48,227 nucleotides of DNA from Actinobacteria bacterium casp-actino8 (lineage in GTDB: Bacteria > Actinomycetota > Acidimicrobiia > Acidimicrobiales > Ilumatobacteraceae): the NCBI GenBank assembly GCA_001510455.1, contig LFFH01000045.1, positions 1 through 48,227 of the forward strand. The letters run 5' to 3'. Below, one piece after another: positions 37,077-45,789 of this stretch. Position numbers and translations under genes: made by a program. The notes under the pieces were generated by a model. The model had not been told where the DNA came from. It was given only the letters and a program-made list of their open reading frames with translations, and searched no databases. Within the stretch, counting starts at the first letter, position 1, and every line of letters begins with the position of its first letter.

Positions 37077-38462
37077 ATGTCCGACCCGTCGCGATTCCGA
37101 CCGCTACGGCTTCGTACCCGGGTGACTCTCCTTTTCGTCCTGGTCGGTCTGTTGACGTCGCTTTCCCTGTCGCTCGTCAGTTACTTCGTCGCTCGCAGTT
37201 ACCTGCTCGACCGGCGTGACGATTCGGTCGAGCGACAAGCATTCACCAACGCCGAATTCGTCCGCTCACAACTCGAGACCCGACGAGGCGAGGCGTTCGA
37301 ACTCATCAACAGCGTTCGGACCGAGCAAGGCGGGTTCGCGGTGCTGCACCTCGATCGAGAGAACTTGTTCTACTCACAGGATCTGCGCTTCACACAGAAC
37401 GTCTTCCCGTCCGATCTCATCGCCGACACACTCGAAGGGACGACCTCGTATCAGAGGTTCACTCTCGCCGATGAGTCGTACATCGGCATGGGAGTGAGCA
37501 TTCCGGCTGCCGAGGCCCATTACTTCGAGGCCTTCCCCATCGACGACGACCAACGCGCGCTCACGATCATCGGGTCAGCTTTGGTGGTCAGCACCTTGGT
37601 GATCGGCGCAGTGGCGGGAGCTTCGGGTTGGATCGTGAGTCGTCGACTCATGCGACCGCTGCAACGAGTCACCCAGGCGGCAGGTGACATCGCCGTCGGA
37701 GGTCTTGACACTCGCCTCGAGCCCGAGACCGATCCCGACCTGTCGACACTCGTGACCAGTTTCAACGACATGGCCGATGCCGTTCAGACCCGAATCGAAC
37801 GTGAGGCCCGCTTCGCCTCGGACGTCTCGCACGAACTGCGAAGTCCGGTCACTGCGCTCGCGGCCGCTGTCGAAGTGCTCGATGCTCGTCGCGCCGATCT
37901 CGGTGACCGGACCCAACAAGCACTCGACGTCGTCGTGTCGCAGGTTCGGCGCTTCGACCAAATGGTGCTCGACCTCCTCGAACTCTCGCGCATGGACGTC
38001 GGCGTCGTCGACGTCCACCGCGAGGACATCGATCTCGTGGAATTCGTTCGTCGAGTGGCGCAGCGGTACGACCTGACCGACCTGACGATCGACGTCACTC
38101 GCGGATCGAGTCCAATCGCGTCCATCGACAAACGTCGCTTCGAACGCATCGTCGCCAACCTCTTGGAGAATGCTCGCCTCCATGGGGGTGGCCCGACGCG
38201 AGTCGTCATCGACGGAGGCGCCGGACGTCCGACCCGAATGGCGGTCGAGGACGCCGGACCAGGGGTGGCGCCGAGCGAACGGGCCCGAATCTTCGAGCGC
38301 TTCGCCCGTGGTTCGGCCGGGCGTACGCGCGTGGGAGGCACCGGCCTCGGCCTCGCTCTCGTCGCCGAGCACGCCCGTGCCCACGGTGGTGAGGTCTGGG
38401 TCGAGGACGTCCCCTCGGGGGGCGCTCGCTTCGTCGTCGAGGTTCCGGGGGGTGCTCGATGA
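37077..38462 (+). CDS. mtrB: Sensor histidine kinase MtrB
   Basis: The 461-aa membrane kinase has a first transmembrane helix (about 17-40), an extracytoplasmic sensor region (about 41-162), a second helix (about 164-187), a HAMP domain, the phospho-acceptor box ASDVSHELRSPVTAL and an ATPase domain (NLLENARLHGG, DAGPGVAPSERARIFERFARG, GGTGLGLALV). It should phosphorylate MtrA. ATG 37077 follows CAGGAT by 6 nt and a GGAGGG directly at the start; the frame is open from 37008. It overlaps the GerMN lipoprotein gene by 4 nt. Confidence 0.92.
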   Translation: MSDPSRFRPLRLRTRVTLLFVLVGLLTSLSLSLVSYFVARSYLLDRRDDSVERQAFTNAEFVRSQLETRRGEAFELINSVRTEQGGFAVLHLDRENLFYSQDLRFTQNVFPSDLIADTLEGTTSYQRFTLADESYIGMGVSIPAAEAHYFEAFPIDDDQRALTIIGSALVVSTLVIGAVAGASGWIVSRRLMRPLQRVTQAAGDIAVGGLDTRLEPETDPDLSTLVTSFNDMADAVQTRIEREARFASDVSHELRSPVTALAAAVEVLDARRADLGDRTQQALDVVVSQVRRFDQMVLDLLELSRMDVGVVDVHREDIDLVEFVRRVAQRYDLTDLTIDVTRGSSPIASIDKRRFERIVANLLENARLHGGGPTRVVIDGGAGRPTRMAVEDAGPGVAPSERARIFERFARGSAGRTRVGGTGLGLALVAEHARAHGGEVWVEDVPSGGARFVVEVPGGAR

Positions 38463-39106
38463 AAGGTTCTCGTCTTTCGATCAGCCTCACTGCCGTCGTC
38501 GCGGCGTCGGTGTTCGTCGGTTGTGGCGTCCCCACCACTTCGCCGAGTCGACCGATCGACCCGGGGGCCATCCCCGAACAGTTCACTGCCACGACCATCG
38601 CTCCCACCACCAGCACGTCGACGACCACCACGATGGTCGAACCCCCTCCGTCCACCACCACGACGACCCTTCCTGTCGAAGAGGTCCAGTTGTTCTACGT
38701 TTCGGGCAGCCGCCTCGTTCCCATCGGTCGACTGCTCCTGAGTCCGGCTTCTGCGCCTCAGGTTCTCGCCGCACTGAGCGAGGGCATCCCCGACATCGAC
38801 GAGGCGGCCGGCCTGCGAAGCGCTCTTCCTCCCAGTCTCGTCATCGACGTCACTGTCGAACGAGGAGTCGCCACGGTCGATCTCGACCCGGCTTTCACTC
38901 TCATCGTGACCGGACCCGAGCAACGACTGGCCGTGGCCCAGATCGTGCTCACGCTCACTCGCCGGGCCGGCATCGGCCAGATCGTCTTCTCGAGTGACTC
39001 CCAGCCGATCGCCGTGCCGCGCGGTCGAGGAGACCTCACTCAACCAGGAGAACTCGTCGCCTGCGACGACTACGACAACCTGCTTCCGGGCGGATTCGCT
39101 TGCTGA
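38459..39106 (+). CDS. GerMN-domain lipoprotein, LpqB-like but short
   Basis: The 215-aa protein has a lipoprotein signal (lipobox FVGC, Cys22), a Thr/Pro-rich linker (about 43-72) and one GerMN domain (about 75-192: VQLFYVSGSRLVPIGRLL, LIVTGPEQRLAVAQIVLTLT, FSSDSQPIAVP). LpqB, encoded after mtrB in other actinobacteria, is near 580 aa, with a C-terminal beta-propeller after GerMN; that part is absent here. ATG overlaps the mtrB stop by 4 nt (ATGA), so it is probably a partner that modulates MtrB at the membrane surface. That role is inferred from LpqB. Confidence 0.85.
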   Translation: MKGSRLSISLTAVVAASVFVGCGVPTTSPSRPIDPGAIPEQFTATTIAPTTSTSTTTTMVEPPPSTTTTTLPVEEVQLFYVSGSRLVPIGRLLLSPASAPQVLAALSEGIPDIDEAAGLRSALPPSLVIDVTVERGVATVDLDPAFTLIVTGPEQRLAVAQIVLTLTRRAGIGQIVFSSDSQPIAVPRGRGDLTQPGELVACDDYDNLLPGGFAC

Positions 39107-39128
39107 AGGTCGTGATGCTCGGTGGGTG

Positions 39129-39971
39129 TCAATAGCCCAGGCGTTCGATGCGGTCGGGCCGACGTTGCCAATCCTTGTCGACCTTGACCTTCAACTCGAG
39201 TCCGGTTCCGGCGGGGAGTTGCCGGCGAACTCTCTGACCGACCCGCTTCAGGACCGATCCTCCTCGTCCGATGACCATCCCCTTTTGGCTCTCCCGCTCC
39301 ACGAGGATTTCACACACGATTCGACCGTCTTCGAAGTCGACCACTCGAGTAGCGATCGAATACGGCAATTCGTCACGCATCACTCCGAGGAGTTCTTCTC
39401 GAACGAGTTCGGCCACCCAGTCCGCTTCGGACACATCGCTGATGGCGTCGTCGGGATAGTAAAGCGGTCCTTCGGGGAGTCGTGACATGAGGTGATCGAC
39501 GAGGGCTCCGATGCCCTCACCGCTACGTGCCGACACTGGGAAGTAGCTCTCGGCGTCGAGGGACGAGAGGCGCCCCAACTGTTCGACCACGACTTCGCGC
39601 GACACGGCATCGACTTTGTTGAGCACGACGACGGCCTTGGTGGCGTCGAGACGAGCCGCGACCCAGGAGTCGCCTGATCCGACCGGCTGCGTCGCATCGA
39701 TCACCAGACACACCACGTCGACGTCGCTCAAGCTCTCGAGTGCCGAGGCATTGACACGCTCCCCGAGTGCAGTGACAGGTTTGTGCAAACCAGGTGTGTC
39801 GACGAAGACGATCTGCCCGTCGGACCTCGTAACGATGCCCCGAACCTGACGTCGCGTCGTCTGTGGCTTGTCGGACACGATGGAGACCTTGCGTCCACAC
39901 ATGGCATTGACGAGAGACGACTTCCCGACGTTCGGCCGACCGACGAGGGTCACGAAACCCGACCGACTCAC
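39129..39971 (-). CDS. era: GTPase Era
   Basis: The 280-aa protein matures 16S rRNA and the 30S subunit. G1 GRPNVGKSS (11-19), the switch QTTRRQVRG, G3 VDTPG, G4 NKVD and a C-terminal KH domain (LVERESQKGMVIGRGGSVLKRVGQRVRRQL) are present. The start is GTG 39971 with a GAGG ribosome site. It converges on the GerMN gene with a 22-bp gap. ybeY, often upstream, is not seen here. Confidence 0.95.
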   Translation of the reverse strand: MSRSGFVTLVGRPNVGKSSLVNAMCGRKVSIVSDKPQTTRRQVRGIVTRSDGQIVFVDTPGLHKPVTALGERVNASALESLSDVDVVCLVIDATQPVGSGDSWVAARLDATKAVVVLNKVDAVSREVVVEQLGRLSSLDAESYFPVSARSGEGIGALVDHLMSRLPEGPLYYPDDAISDVSEADWVAELVREELLGVMRDELPYSIATRVVDFEDGRIVCEILVERESQKGMVIGRGGSVLKRVGQRVRRQLPAGTGLELKVKVDKDWQRRPDRIERLGY

Positions 39972-40079
39972 GAATTCGCCTCTTTTTCCGATCTCGACGA
40001 AGGGCCCACCCCGACGTTCGTATCACATCTTTCGTCCGCCGAATCTTCTCGGTGACGTCTCATGCGCGATCCTGGAGCG

Positions 40080-40514
40080 ATGTCCCGTGCTCGCCTCGAC
40101 CCCCGCCGCTGGTTCGACCGCATGCAACCTCAGACACTCCAGATCGCGACCTGGCTTCTTTATCTCAACGGGTTCTTCGCCTTCGTCGGCCTACTGGATC
40201 GATCCGACTGGATCGGCTACGCACGGGTATCGAAGGGCTCGCTCGGGCTCGTCGTCGGGCTCGTCGTCGTGGCTGCTCACGTTCTGTCGGGCTTTCTCAT
40301 GGCGAACGACCGACGCCTCGGATATCGATTCGGCCTCGTCGCCGCCTTCTCGCCCTTCGCCCTGCGATTCTGGGTCCTGGCCGATCTCCCCTTCGTCGGA
40401 CTCTGGGACAAGGTCACGGGCCGCAACACCATCTCGTTCCTCTTCGAAGTGGCACTGTGCGCTCTGCTCTTGCATCCACAGAGTCGAGAGCACCAACGAC
40501 TCTGGTACCGCTGA
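40080..40514 (+). CDS. Small integral membrane protein of unknown function
   Basis: The 144-aa product has a short basic N terminus and about four hydrophobic helices (near 22-40, 55-78, 87-103 and 118-130). No catalytic motif is visible. I chose ATG 40080, with GATCCT 6 nt upstream and GGAG near the start; ATG 40062 would add six residues. It is divergent from era and lies 22 bp before the MaoC gene. Confidence 0.65.
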   Translation: MSRARLDPRRWFDRMQPQTLQIATWLLYLNGFFAFVGLLDRSDWIGYARVSKGSLGLVVGLVVVAAHVLSGFLMANDRRLGYRFGLVAAFSPFALRFWVLADLPFVGLWDKVTGRNTISFLFEVALCALLLHPQSREHQRLWYR

Positions 40515-40524
40515 GGCATCGGAC

Positions 40525-40530
40525 TACTCT
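40525..40530 (+). promoter_or_regulatory. -10 element (TACTCT) of the MaoC gene
   Basis: TACTCT, 6 nt, ATG 40537: leaderless-type promoter. It selects this start over a frame open for 669 nt upstream. Confidence 0.6.
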
Positions 40531-40536
40531 GAAACC

Positions 40537-40995
40537 ATGGCTCCTCGCGTCATTTCCGGTCCCGACGAACTGAAGGCCGCAGTCGGCGAACACCTCGGCT
40601 ACAGCGACTACATCGACATCACACAGGAACGGGTCAACCAGTTCGCCGACGCGACAGGAGACCACCAGTGGATCCACGTCGACGTCGAACGGGCCAAGGC
40701 GGGACCCTTCGGAGGGCCGATCGCCCACGGCTACCTCACCCTGTCGCTCGGTCCGATGCTGTACCCGACCGTCGTTCGGGTCGACGGATTCTCGATGGGC
40801 GTCAATTACGGGGCGAACAAGGTTCGCTTCCCGTCGCCGGTTCCGGTGGGTTCCCGCCTTCGACTCGGAGTGAAGTTGCTCGACGTCGAAGACGTGTCCG
40901 GAGGTGTCCAGATGACGATGGAATTCACCTTCGAGTGCGAGGGTGCGAGCAAACCGTCGTGCGTCGCCGAGATCATCTTCCGCAGCTTCTTCTGA
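40537..40995 (+). CDS. MaoC-family hydratase (R-hydratase type)
   Basis: The 152-aa single hotdog protein contains the hydratase motif FADATGDHQWIHVDVERAKAGPFGGPIAHGYLTLSL, with the catalytic Asp and His. Such enzymes hydrate trans-2-enoyl-CoA to (R)-3-hydroxyacyl-CoA, or relatives act on other CoA thioesters. It resembles the NodN/MaoC type. It is convergent with the LLM oxidoreductase gene (14 bp gap). With the acyl-CoA synthetase and dehydrogenase downstream it suggests a loose lipid-catabolism neighbourhood. Confidence 0.88.
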   Translation: MAPRVISGPDELKAAVGEHLGYSDYIDITQERVNQFADATGDHQWIHVDVERAKAGPFGGPIAHGYLTLSLGPMLYPTVVRVDGFSMGVNYGANKVRFPSPVPVGSRLRLGVKLLDVEDVSGGVQMTMEFTFECEGASKPSCVAEIIFRSFF

Positions 40996-41009
40996 TCGGA
41001 TAACCGGCG

Positions 41010-42005
41010 TCAGCGAAAGCGTGGCGCGACTTCTGTCGCCAACAACTCCAACGACTCGGTGTCGGGATAGTCGGCGCACCACGGGATGAACCCGCGACAT
41101 CCCGCCGCCATGTAGGACCCGATCTTGTCGGCCACCTGATCGGGGGTTCCGACCAGATTCGACATTCGCCAGGAATCCACGTCCTCACCCCACAAGCTCC
41201 GACTCCCAGCCGCTTCGATCTCCCGTTCGGAACGCCTGATGAAGACCTCGGGTGACCACGTCATACGAATCTCGCCGGGATCGCGGCCGATTCGCTCGCA
41301 GTGCTGCCAGAGAGTGTCGCGCTTACGAGTCCACTCGTCGATACGCCCTCCGAAATTCGAACAGTCGGCGTGTTCGGCCACCACCCGAAGCGTGAGCTGC
41401 TCTCCGCCACCCCCGATCAGAATCGGCGGCCGAGGAGACTGCAACGGCTTCGGATCACAGTTGGCTCGCACGACGTCGTAATACTTCCCCTTGAACGTCG
41501 TCTCTCGCTCCGTCCACATCGAGCGAACGATCTCGACACTCTCCCGGAGCATTCCGATGCGATCCTTCGGCTTCGGGAACTCGTAGCCGTACGCCCGGTA
41601 TTCGTTCTCGTACCAACCTGCACCGATACCCCATTCGAGACGTCCACCGGACACCACGTCGAGGGTCGACGTGATCTTGGCGATGAGAGCCGGATTGCGG
41701 TAGCTGTTGCAGCCGACCATCTGGCCGAGTCGAATACGTCGAGTGATCTGACTGAGTGCCGACAGCGTCGTCCAGCACTCGAACACCGTTTCGTGCGACG
41801 GACGCGGAACGTTGTGGAAATGGTCGTAGAGCCAGAGTGAGTCGTATCCCAGCTCGTCGGCCAATCGGGCCACCTGAACCGTTCGCTCCCACTTGGCCGA
41901 TGCTCCTTCGATCGAGGCCAACTCCATCTTCCAACCCTGGGGGGCGAAGATTCCGAAGAGGATTCCGTCGGGCGAGTGCCCCGAAACGGGTGCGGTGTCG
42001 ATCAC
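41010..42005 (-). CDS. LLM-class F420-dependent oxidoreductase
   Basis: The 331-aa TIM-barrel protein shows LGYDSLWLYDHFHNVP, RIRLGQMVGCNSYRNPALIAKI, SGGRLEWGIGAGWYENEYRAYGYEFP and PPILIGGGGEQLTLRVV, matching actinobacterial F420-using luciferase-like oxidoreductases. Substrate unknown. The start GTG 42005 follows TAGGGT by 6 nt. It is divergent from the acyl-CoA synthetase gene. Confidence 0.9.
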   Translation of the reverse strand: MIDTAPVSGHSPDGILFGIFAPQGWKMELASIEGASAKWERTVQVARLADELGYDSLWLYDHFHNVPRPSHETVFECWTTLSALSQITRRIRLGQMVGCNSYRNPALIAKITSTLDVVSGGRLEWGIGAGWYENEYRAYGYEFPKPKDRIGMLRESVEIVRSMWTERETTFKGKYYDVVRANCDPKPLQSPRPPILIGGGGEQLTLRVVAEHADCSNFGGRIDEWTRKRDTLWQHCERIGRDPGEIRMTWSPEVFIRRSEREIEAAGSRSLWGEDVDSWRMSNLVGTPDQVADKIGSYMAAGCRGFIPWCADYPDTESLELLATEVAPRFR

Positions 42006-42011
42006 CTCGCC

Positions 42012-42017
42012 ACCCTA
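42012..42017 (-). promoter_or_regulatory. -10 element (TAGGGT) of the second LLM gene
   Basis: TAGGGT, 6 nt, GTG 42005: leaderless-type promoter. Confidence 0.6.
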
Positions 42018-42096
42018 ACCACCCGAACGAGATCACCCGACCGACACGTCGCCAACGGCTCCGGACCCTGATGCGACGAGGAGCCTCGAAATTCCC

Positions 42097-42102
42097 TAAC
42101 GT
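42097..42102 (+). promoter_or_regulatory. -10 element (TAACGT) of the acyl-CoA synthetase gene
   Basis: TAACGT, 6 nt, GTG 42109: leaderless-type promoter. Confidence 0.6.
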
Positions 42103-42108
42103 CCAGCC

Positions 42109-43722
42109 GTGCACGAATTCACGGTCGGAGAGATCCACGAAGCCATCGCAGCGACGCGGCCCGGAGAGGAATGTCTGGTCTTTCGAGATCGGCGTTACAC
42201 CTGGGCCGAGATGACCGAGCGGACGCGTCGGCTCGGCCACTATCTCGTTTCCCGAGGCCTCGGTTGCCACACCGAACGCTCGGATCTCGCCCCTCACGAG
42301 AGCGGCCAGGACCATCTCGCCATCTATCTGCACAATGGCAACGAGTATCTCGAGACCATGCTGGCCTCGTTCAAGGCACGCGTCGTTCCTTTCAACGTCA
42401 ACTATCGCTACGTCGCCGAAGAACTCTCGTACTTGTTGGGAGATTCGGGGGCCACGGCGATCGTCTATCACTCGGCCTTCGCCGAGACACTGGCCGCCGT
42501 TCGAGATAGGACGCCACGCCTGTCCGTCTTGATTCAGGTGCCCGACGAGAGCGGGGCACCACTTCTCGAAGGAGCGGTCTGGTACGAAGACGCTCTGTCT
42601 TCGTCGAAATCCGATCCGCTACCGCCATCGTCACCCGACGATCTCTACATCCTGTACACCGGTGGGACGACCGGTATGCCAAAGGGAGTGATGTGGCGAC
42701 AAGCCGACGCTCTCACCGAATGTTTCGCCGGCTCCCGCGACGCCGCGTCGGTCGCCGACTTCGTGGCCGCGACCACTGGACGCCGAGCCTTGATTCCGCC
42801 TCCCTTCATGCACGGAGCCGGACATTGGCTCAGTTTCGGAACCTGGAACGCCGGTGGAACGGTGTTCGTCCCATCCGTTCCCGAACGACTCGATCCCGTC
42901 GACATCTGGACGATCGTCGAACGAGAACGAATCGACTTTCTTCTCATCGTCGGCGACGCCTTCGGTCGTCCGCTTCTCGACGAACTCGATCGCGGTTCGT
43001 ACGACATCTCGAGTCTGGTCGTGCTCATCTCGGGTGGAGCGGCACTGTCGGCCCACATGAAGGACGAGTTCCTTTCCCATCACCCGACCCTGACCATTCT
43101 CGACGGTCTCGGCTCGTCGGAAGCTGGAGGTCAACTCCAGCATCTCTCCACCGGTGGTAACGCAACGACCGGAACCTTTCCCCTTGCACCCAACAACCAT
43201 GTTCTCGACGAGGATCTGACTCGTGTGATCGAACCCGGCGAGAACCACGTGGGCTGGTTGGCCAAGAGTGGTCGTCTGGCTCTTGGTTACCTCGGCGACC
43301 CCGCCAAGACTGCTCGTACCTATCCCGTCATCGACGGCGTTCGCTACGTGGTTCCCGGGGACCGCGCTGTGCTGCTAGCCGATGGCACGGTCGAACTACG
43401 CGGTCGGGATTCAGTCACGATCAATTCCGGTGGGGAGAAGATCTTCGCCGAAGAGGTCGAGGCGGCCATCAAACCTCATCCGGCAGTTTTCGATTGCGTG
43501 GTTGCCGGCCGACGCAGTGAACGATGGGGAAACGAAGTGGTCGCGGTCGTTCAGCTTCGTCCCGGAACGACGGCAACTCACGACGAACTGAACGCCGAGG
43601 CGTCCCGGCACGTGGCGAGGTACAAGTTGCCGAAGGACTATGTCTTCGTCGAGCGCATCGTTCGCTCGCCATCGGGCAAAGCCGACTATCGATGGGCCAA
43701 GAGCGTCGTCGACCCTTCCTGA
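42109..43722 (+). CDS. Acyl-CoA synthetase (FadD-like, AMP-forming)
   Basis: The 537-aa enzyme activates a carboxylic acid with ATP and CoA. The AMP-binding loop YTGGTTGMPKGVMW (about 182-195), PPPFMHGAGHW, the DGLGSSEAGG adenine-site motif, YVVPGDRAVLLADGTVELRGRDS and the C-terminal catalytic Lys in SPSGKADYRWAK are intact. The form resembles mycobacterial FadD17/FadD19-type fatty-acyl or steroid-side-chain ligases, but the substrate cannot be told. The stop is 3 bp from that of the convergent acyl-CoA dehydrogenase gene. Confidence 0.92.
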   Translation: MHEFTVGEIHEAIAATRPGEECLVFRDRRYTWAEMTERTRRLGHYLVSRGLGCHTERSDLAPHESGQDHLAIYLHNGNEYLETMLASFKARVVPFNVNYRYVAEELSYLLGDSGATAIVYHSAFAETLAAVRDRTPRLSVLIQVPDESGAPLLEGAVWYEDALSSSKSDPLPPSSPDDLYILYTGGTTGMPKGVMWRQADALTECFAGSRDAASVADFVAATTGRRALIPPPFMHGAGHWLSFGTWNAGGTVFVPSVPERLDPVDIWTIVERERIDFLLIVGDAFGRPLLDELDRGSYDISSLVVLISGGAALSAHMKDEFLSHHPTLTILDGLGSSEAGGQLQHLSTGGNATTGTFPLAPNNHVLDEDLTRVIEPGENHVGWLAKSGRLALGYLGDPAKTARTYPVIDGVRYVVPGDRAVLLADGTVELRGRDSVTINSGGEKIFAEEVEAAIKPHPAVFDCVVAGRRSERWGNEVVAVVQLRPGTTATHDELNAEASRHVARYKLPKDYVFVERIVRSPSGKADYRWAKSVVDPS

Positions 43723-43725
43723 CGA

Positions 43726-44964
43726 TCAGACGGGCAGGTCTCCCGTGGCCAGCCGTGTGCTCCCGGTATCCGTGTACGACTTGATCGTGTTCTCGGCGAT
43801 TCGCATCTGGTGAATCTCGTCGGCACCGTCGGCGAATCGAGCCCAGCGCGCGTGCTGGAGCATGTTGGCGAGGGGCGTATCGGTCGAGTAGCCGAGTGCA
43901 CCATGAACCTGGATGGCGCGATCGATGATGCGGTTGAGGCTGTTGGCGACGAAGTGCTTGGCCATCGACACTTCGGTGCGGAAGTCGTCGCCCCGATCGA
44001 TCTTGTACGCCGCATGGAGCACCATCAACTTGCACTGGTACAAGTCCATCGCCGAATCGGCGATCATCCACTGAACGCCCTGTTTCTCGGCGAGGTACGA
44101 GCCGTGCGAATACCTCTTCAGAGACCGGTCGACCATCATGTCGAGGGCGGTTTCGGCCTGAGCGATCCAGCGCATGCAATGGGCCAGACGGGCCGGACCG
44201 AGGCGGTACTGCCCGAGACGATGCCCGTTACCGCGTCCACCGAGGATCTGTGAATCGTGAATCCGTAGATCCTCGATCACGATCTCGCTGTGGCCGCCCG
44301 GCCCATGCATGGTCTCGACCTCACGAACGTTGTTCCAACCCTCGGTCGGCAGATCCACGATGAAGGCAGTGTTGGCTCCACGCGATCCCTCCGGAACATC
44401 CATCTCGGTTCGAGCAATGAGGATGGCGAACTTGGCCCGATTCGCGCCCGAGATGAACCACTTGTGGCCGTTGATGATCCACTCGTCACCGTCCTTGATG
44501 GCGTGTGTCCTGATCAATGTCGGATCGGATCCAGCGACTTCGGGTTCGGTCATCGCGAAGCACGACGAGCTCACACCGTCACACAACGGCTTCAGATACT
44601 TCTGCTTTTGTTCATCGGTTCCCCAATGAACGAGGGTGTGCATGTTTCCCTCGTCGGGGGCCTGACAGTTCAGGACCCACGGACCGACACGCGTGCGAGC
44701 CGCCTCGGCCTGCACCATCGCCAACGCCACGTGCCCGAGACCCATGCCACCCCATTCCTTGGGCATGTGAGGGAGCCACAGACCCTCGCTGACCGCAAGC
44801 TTGCGGAGCCGAATGAGTTCCCCGACGTAGGCCCGGTGGGCATCACCGTCCATTTCTTCTCGGTGGCCGAACGGCTCGATCGCCGGCCTGATCTGGCCGT
44901 CGACGAAGTCACGAACCCGACGGCGAATCTCCTCGTGTTCCGGCGCCAAGGTGAAATCGATCAT
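43726..44964 (-). CDS. Acyl-CoA dehydrogenase
   Basis: The 412-aa flavoprotein has CFAMTEPEVAGSDPTLIRT, GDEWIINGHKWFISGANRA and the C-terminal RAIQVHGALGYSTDTPLANMLQHARWARFADGADEIHQMRIAENTI, all typical of FAD-dependent acyl-CoA dehydrogenases of the longer FadE/phytanoyl-associated type. It introduces the 2,3-double bond in an acyl-CoA. ATG 44964 has a GGGGGC site upstream; the frame is open to 45954, but that extension runs antisense to ubiE and is rejected. Pairing with the adjacent FadD-type gene suggests fatty-acid or related acyl catabolism. Confidence 0.93.
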   Translation of the reverse strand: MIDFTLAPEHEEIRRRVRDFVDGQIRPAIEPFGHREEMDGDAHRAYVGELIRLRKLAVSEGLWLPHMPKEWGGMGLGHVALAMVQAEAARTRVGPWVLNCQAPDEGNMHTLVHWGTDEQKQKYLKPLCDGVSSSCFAMTEPEVAGSDPTLIRTHAIKDGDEWIINGHKWFISGANRAKFAILIARTEMDVPEGSRGANTAFIVDLPTEGWNNVREVETMHGPGGHSEIVIEDLRIHDSQILGGRGNGHRLGQYRLGPARLAHCMRWIAQAETALDMMVDRSLKRYSHGSYLAEKQGVQWMIADSAMDLYQCKLMVLHAAYKIDRGDDFRTEVSMAKHFVANSLNRIIDRAIQVHGALGYSTDTPLANMLQHARWARFADGADEIHQMRIAENTIKSYTDTGSTRLATGDLPV

Positions 44965-45066
44965 TGCTCTGCCCCCTAACGAGCCGACCCGTGCCTGCCC
45001 CTTCACATTCTGACCAGCCGTGACCCCTGTCGGCGACCCGAACGGCGTCCCATGATGTCGGCCCCA

Positions 45067-45072
45067 TAACCT
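45067..45072 (+). promoter_or_regulatory. -10 element (TAACCT) of the ubiE-menF unit
   Basis: TAACCT, 6 nt, GTG 45079: leaderless-type promoter. Confidence 0.6.
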
Positions 45073-45078
45073 GACGAT

Positions 45079-45786
45079 GTGACGAAAGATCGAGCCTGGG
45101 ACACCACGGAGCTGCCGACCGGTGACGAGAAGGTCACGGCGGTACGCACCATGTTCGACGCCATCGCCCCTCGCTACGACATGGTCAACCGCATCATGAC
45201 GTTTCGTCTCGACGTCCGCTGGCGCAAGAAGGCGGTCGCCGAGCTGAACCTGCCACCAGGTAGTCGAGTCATCGATCTGGCGAGCGGAACCGGGGACCTC
45301 TGTATCGATCTTCGCCGGGCCGACTTGCATCCCCTGTCGTTCGACTTGAGTTTCGGCATGTTGGCCGCCGATCGCTCGGAGGCGCCTCGAACCCAGGCCG
45401 ACGTCCTCCGCCTCCCCCTCGCCGCTTCCGCTGTCGACGGGGCGACCTGTGGATTCGCTCTCCGCAACCTCGTCGACCTTCGATCCTTCTTCGTCGAGTT
45501 GGCCAGAGTGGTGCGACCGGGCGGACGAATCGCCCTCCTCGACGTCGGTGTACCGAAGAGCCGACTCATCCGATTGGGCCATGGCTTCTACTTCGGAAAA
45601 GTCGTCCCGAAGATCGGTGGCCTCCTGTCCGATGGCGCGGCGTACCGGTACCTTCCCAAGAGCGTGGCGTATCTGCCCGAACCCGAGGTCATGCTTCAGC
45701 TCCTGAAAGACGCCGGTTTCTCCGATGCGCGACACCGTGTCTTCTCGGGCGGGATCACCCAACTTCTGACCGCCACTCGGGACTGA
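45079..45786 (+). CDS. ubiE: Demethylmenaquinone methyltransferase
   Basis: The 235-aa methyltransferase makes the last C-methylation of menaquinone. The family signature FDAIAPRYDMVNRIMTFRLDVRWR (26-49), SAM motif VIDLASGTGDLCIDL, and GFALRNLVDLRSFFVELARVVRPGG are clear. Also called menG. The start is GTG 45079. It lies 3 bp before menF, and menD faces it on the other strand, so menaquinone genes are grouped here. Confidence 0.94.
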   Translation: MTKDRAWDTTELPTGDEKVTAVRTMFDAIAPRYDMVNRIMTFRLDVRWRKKAVAELNLPPGSRVIDLASGTGDLCIDLRRADLHPLSFDLSFGMLAADRSEAPRTQADVLRLPLAASAVDGATCGFALRNLVDLRSFFVELARVVRPGGRIALLDVGVPKSRLIRLGHGFYFGKVVPKIGGLLSDGAAYRYLPKSVAYLPEPEVMLQLLKDAGFSDARHRVFSGGITQLLTATRD

Positions 45787-45789
45787 ATC

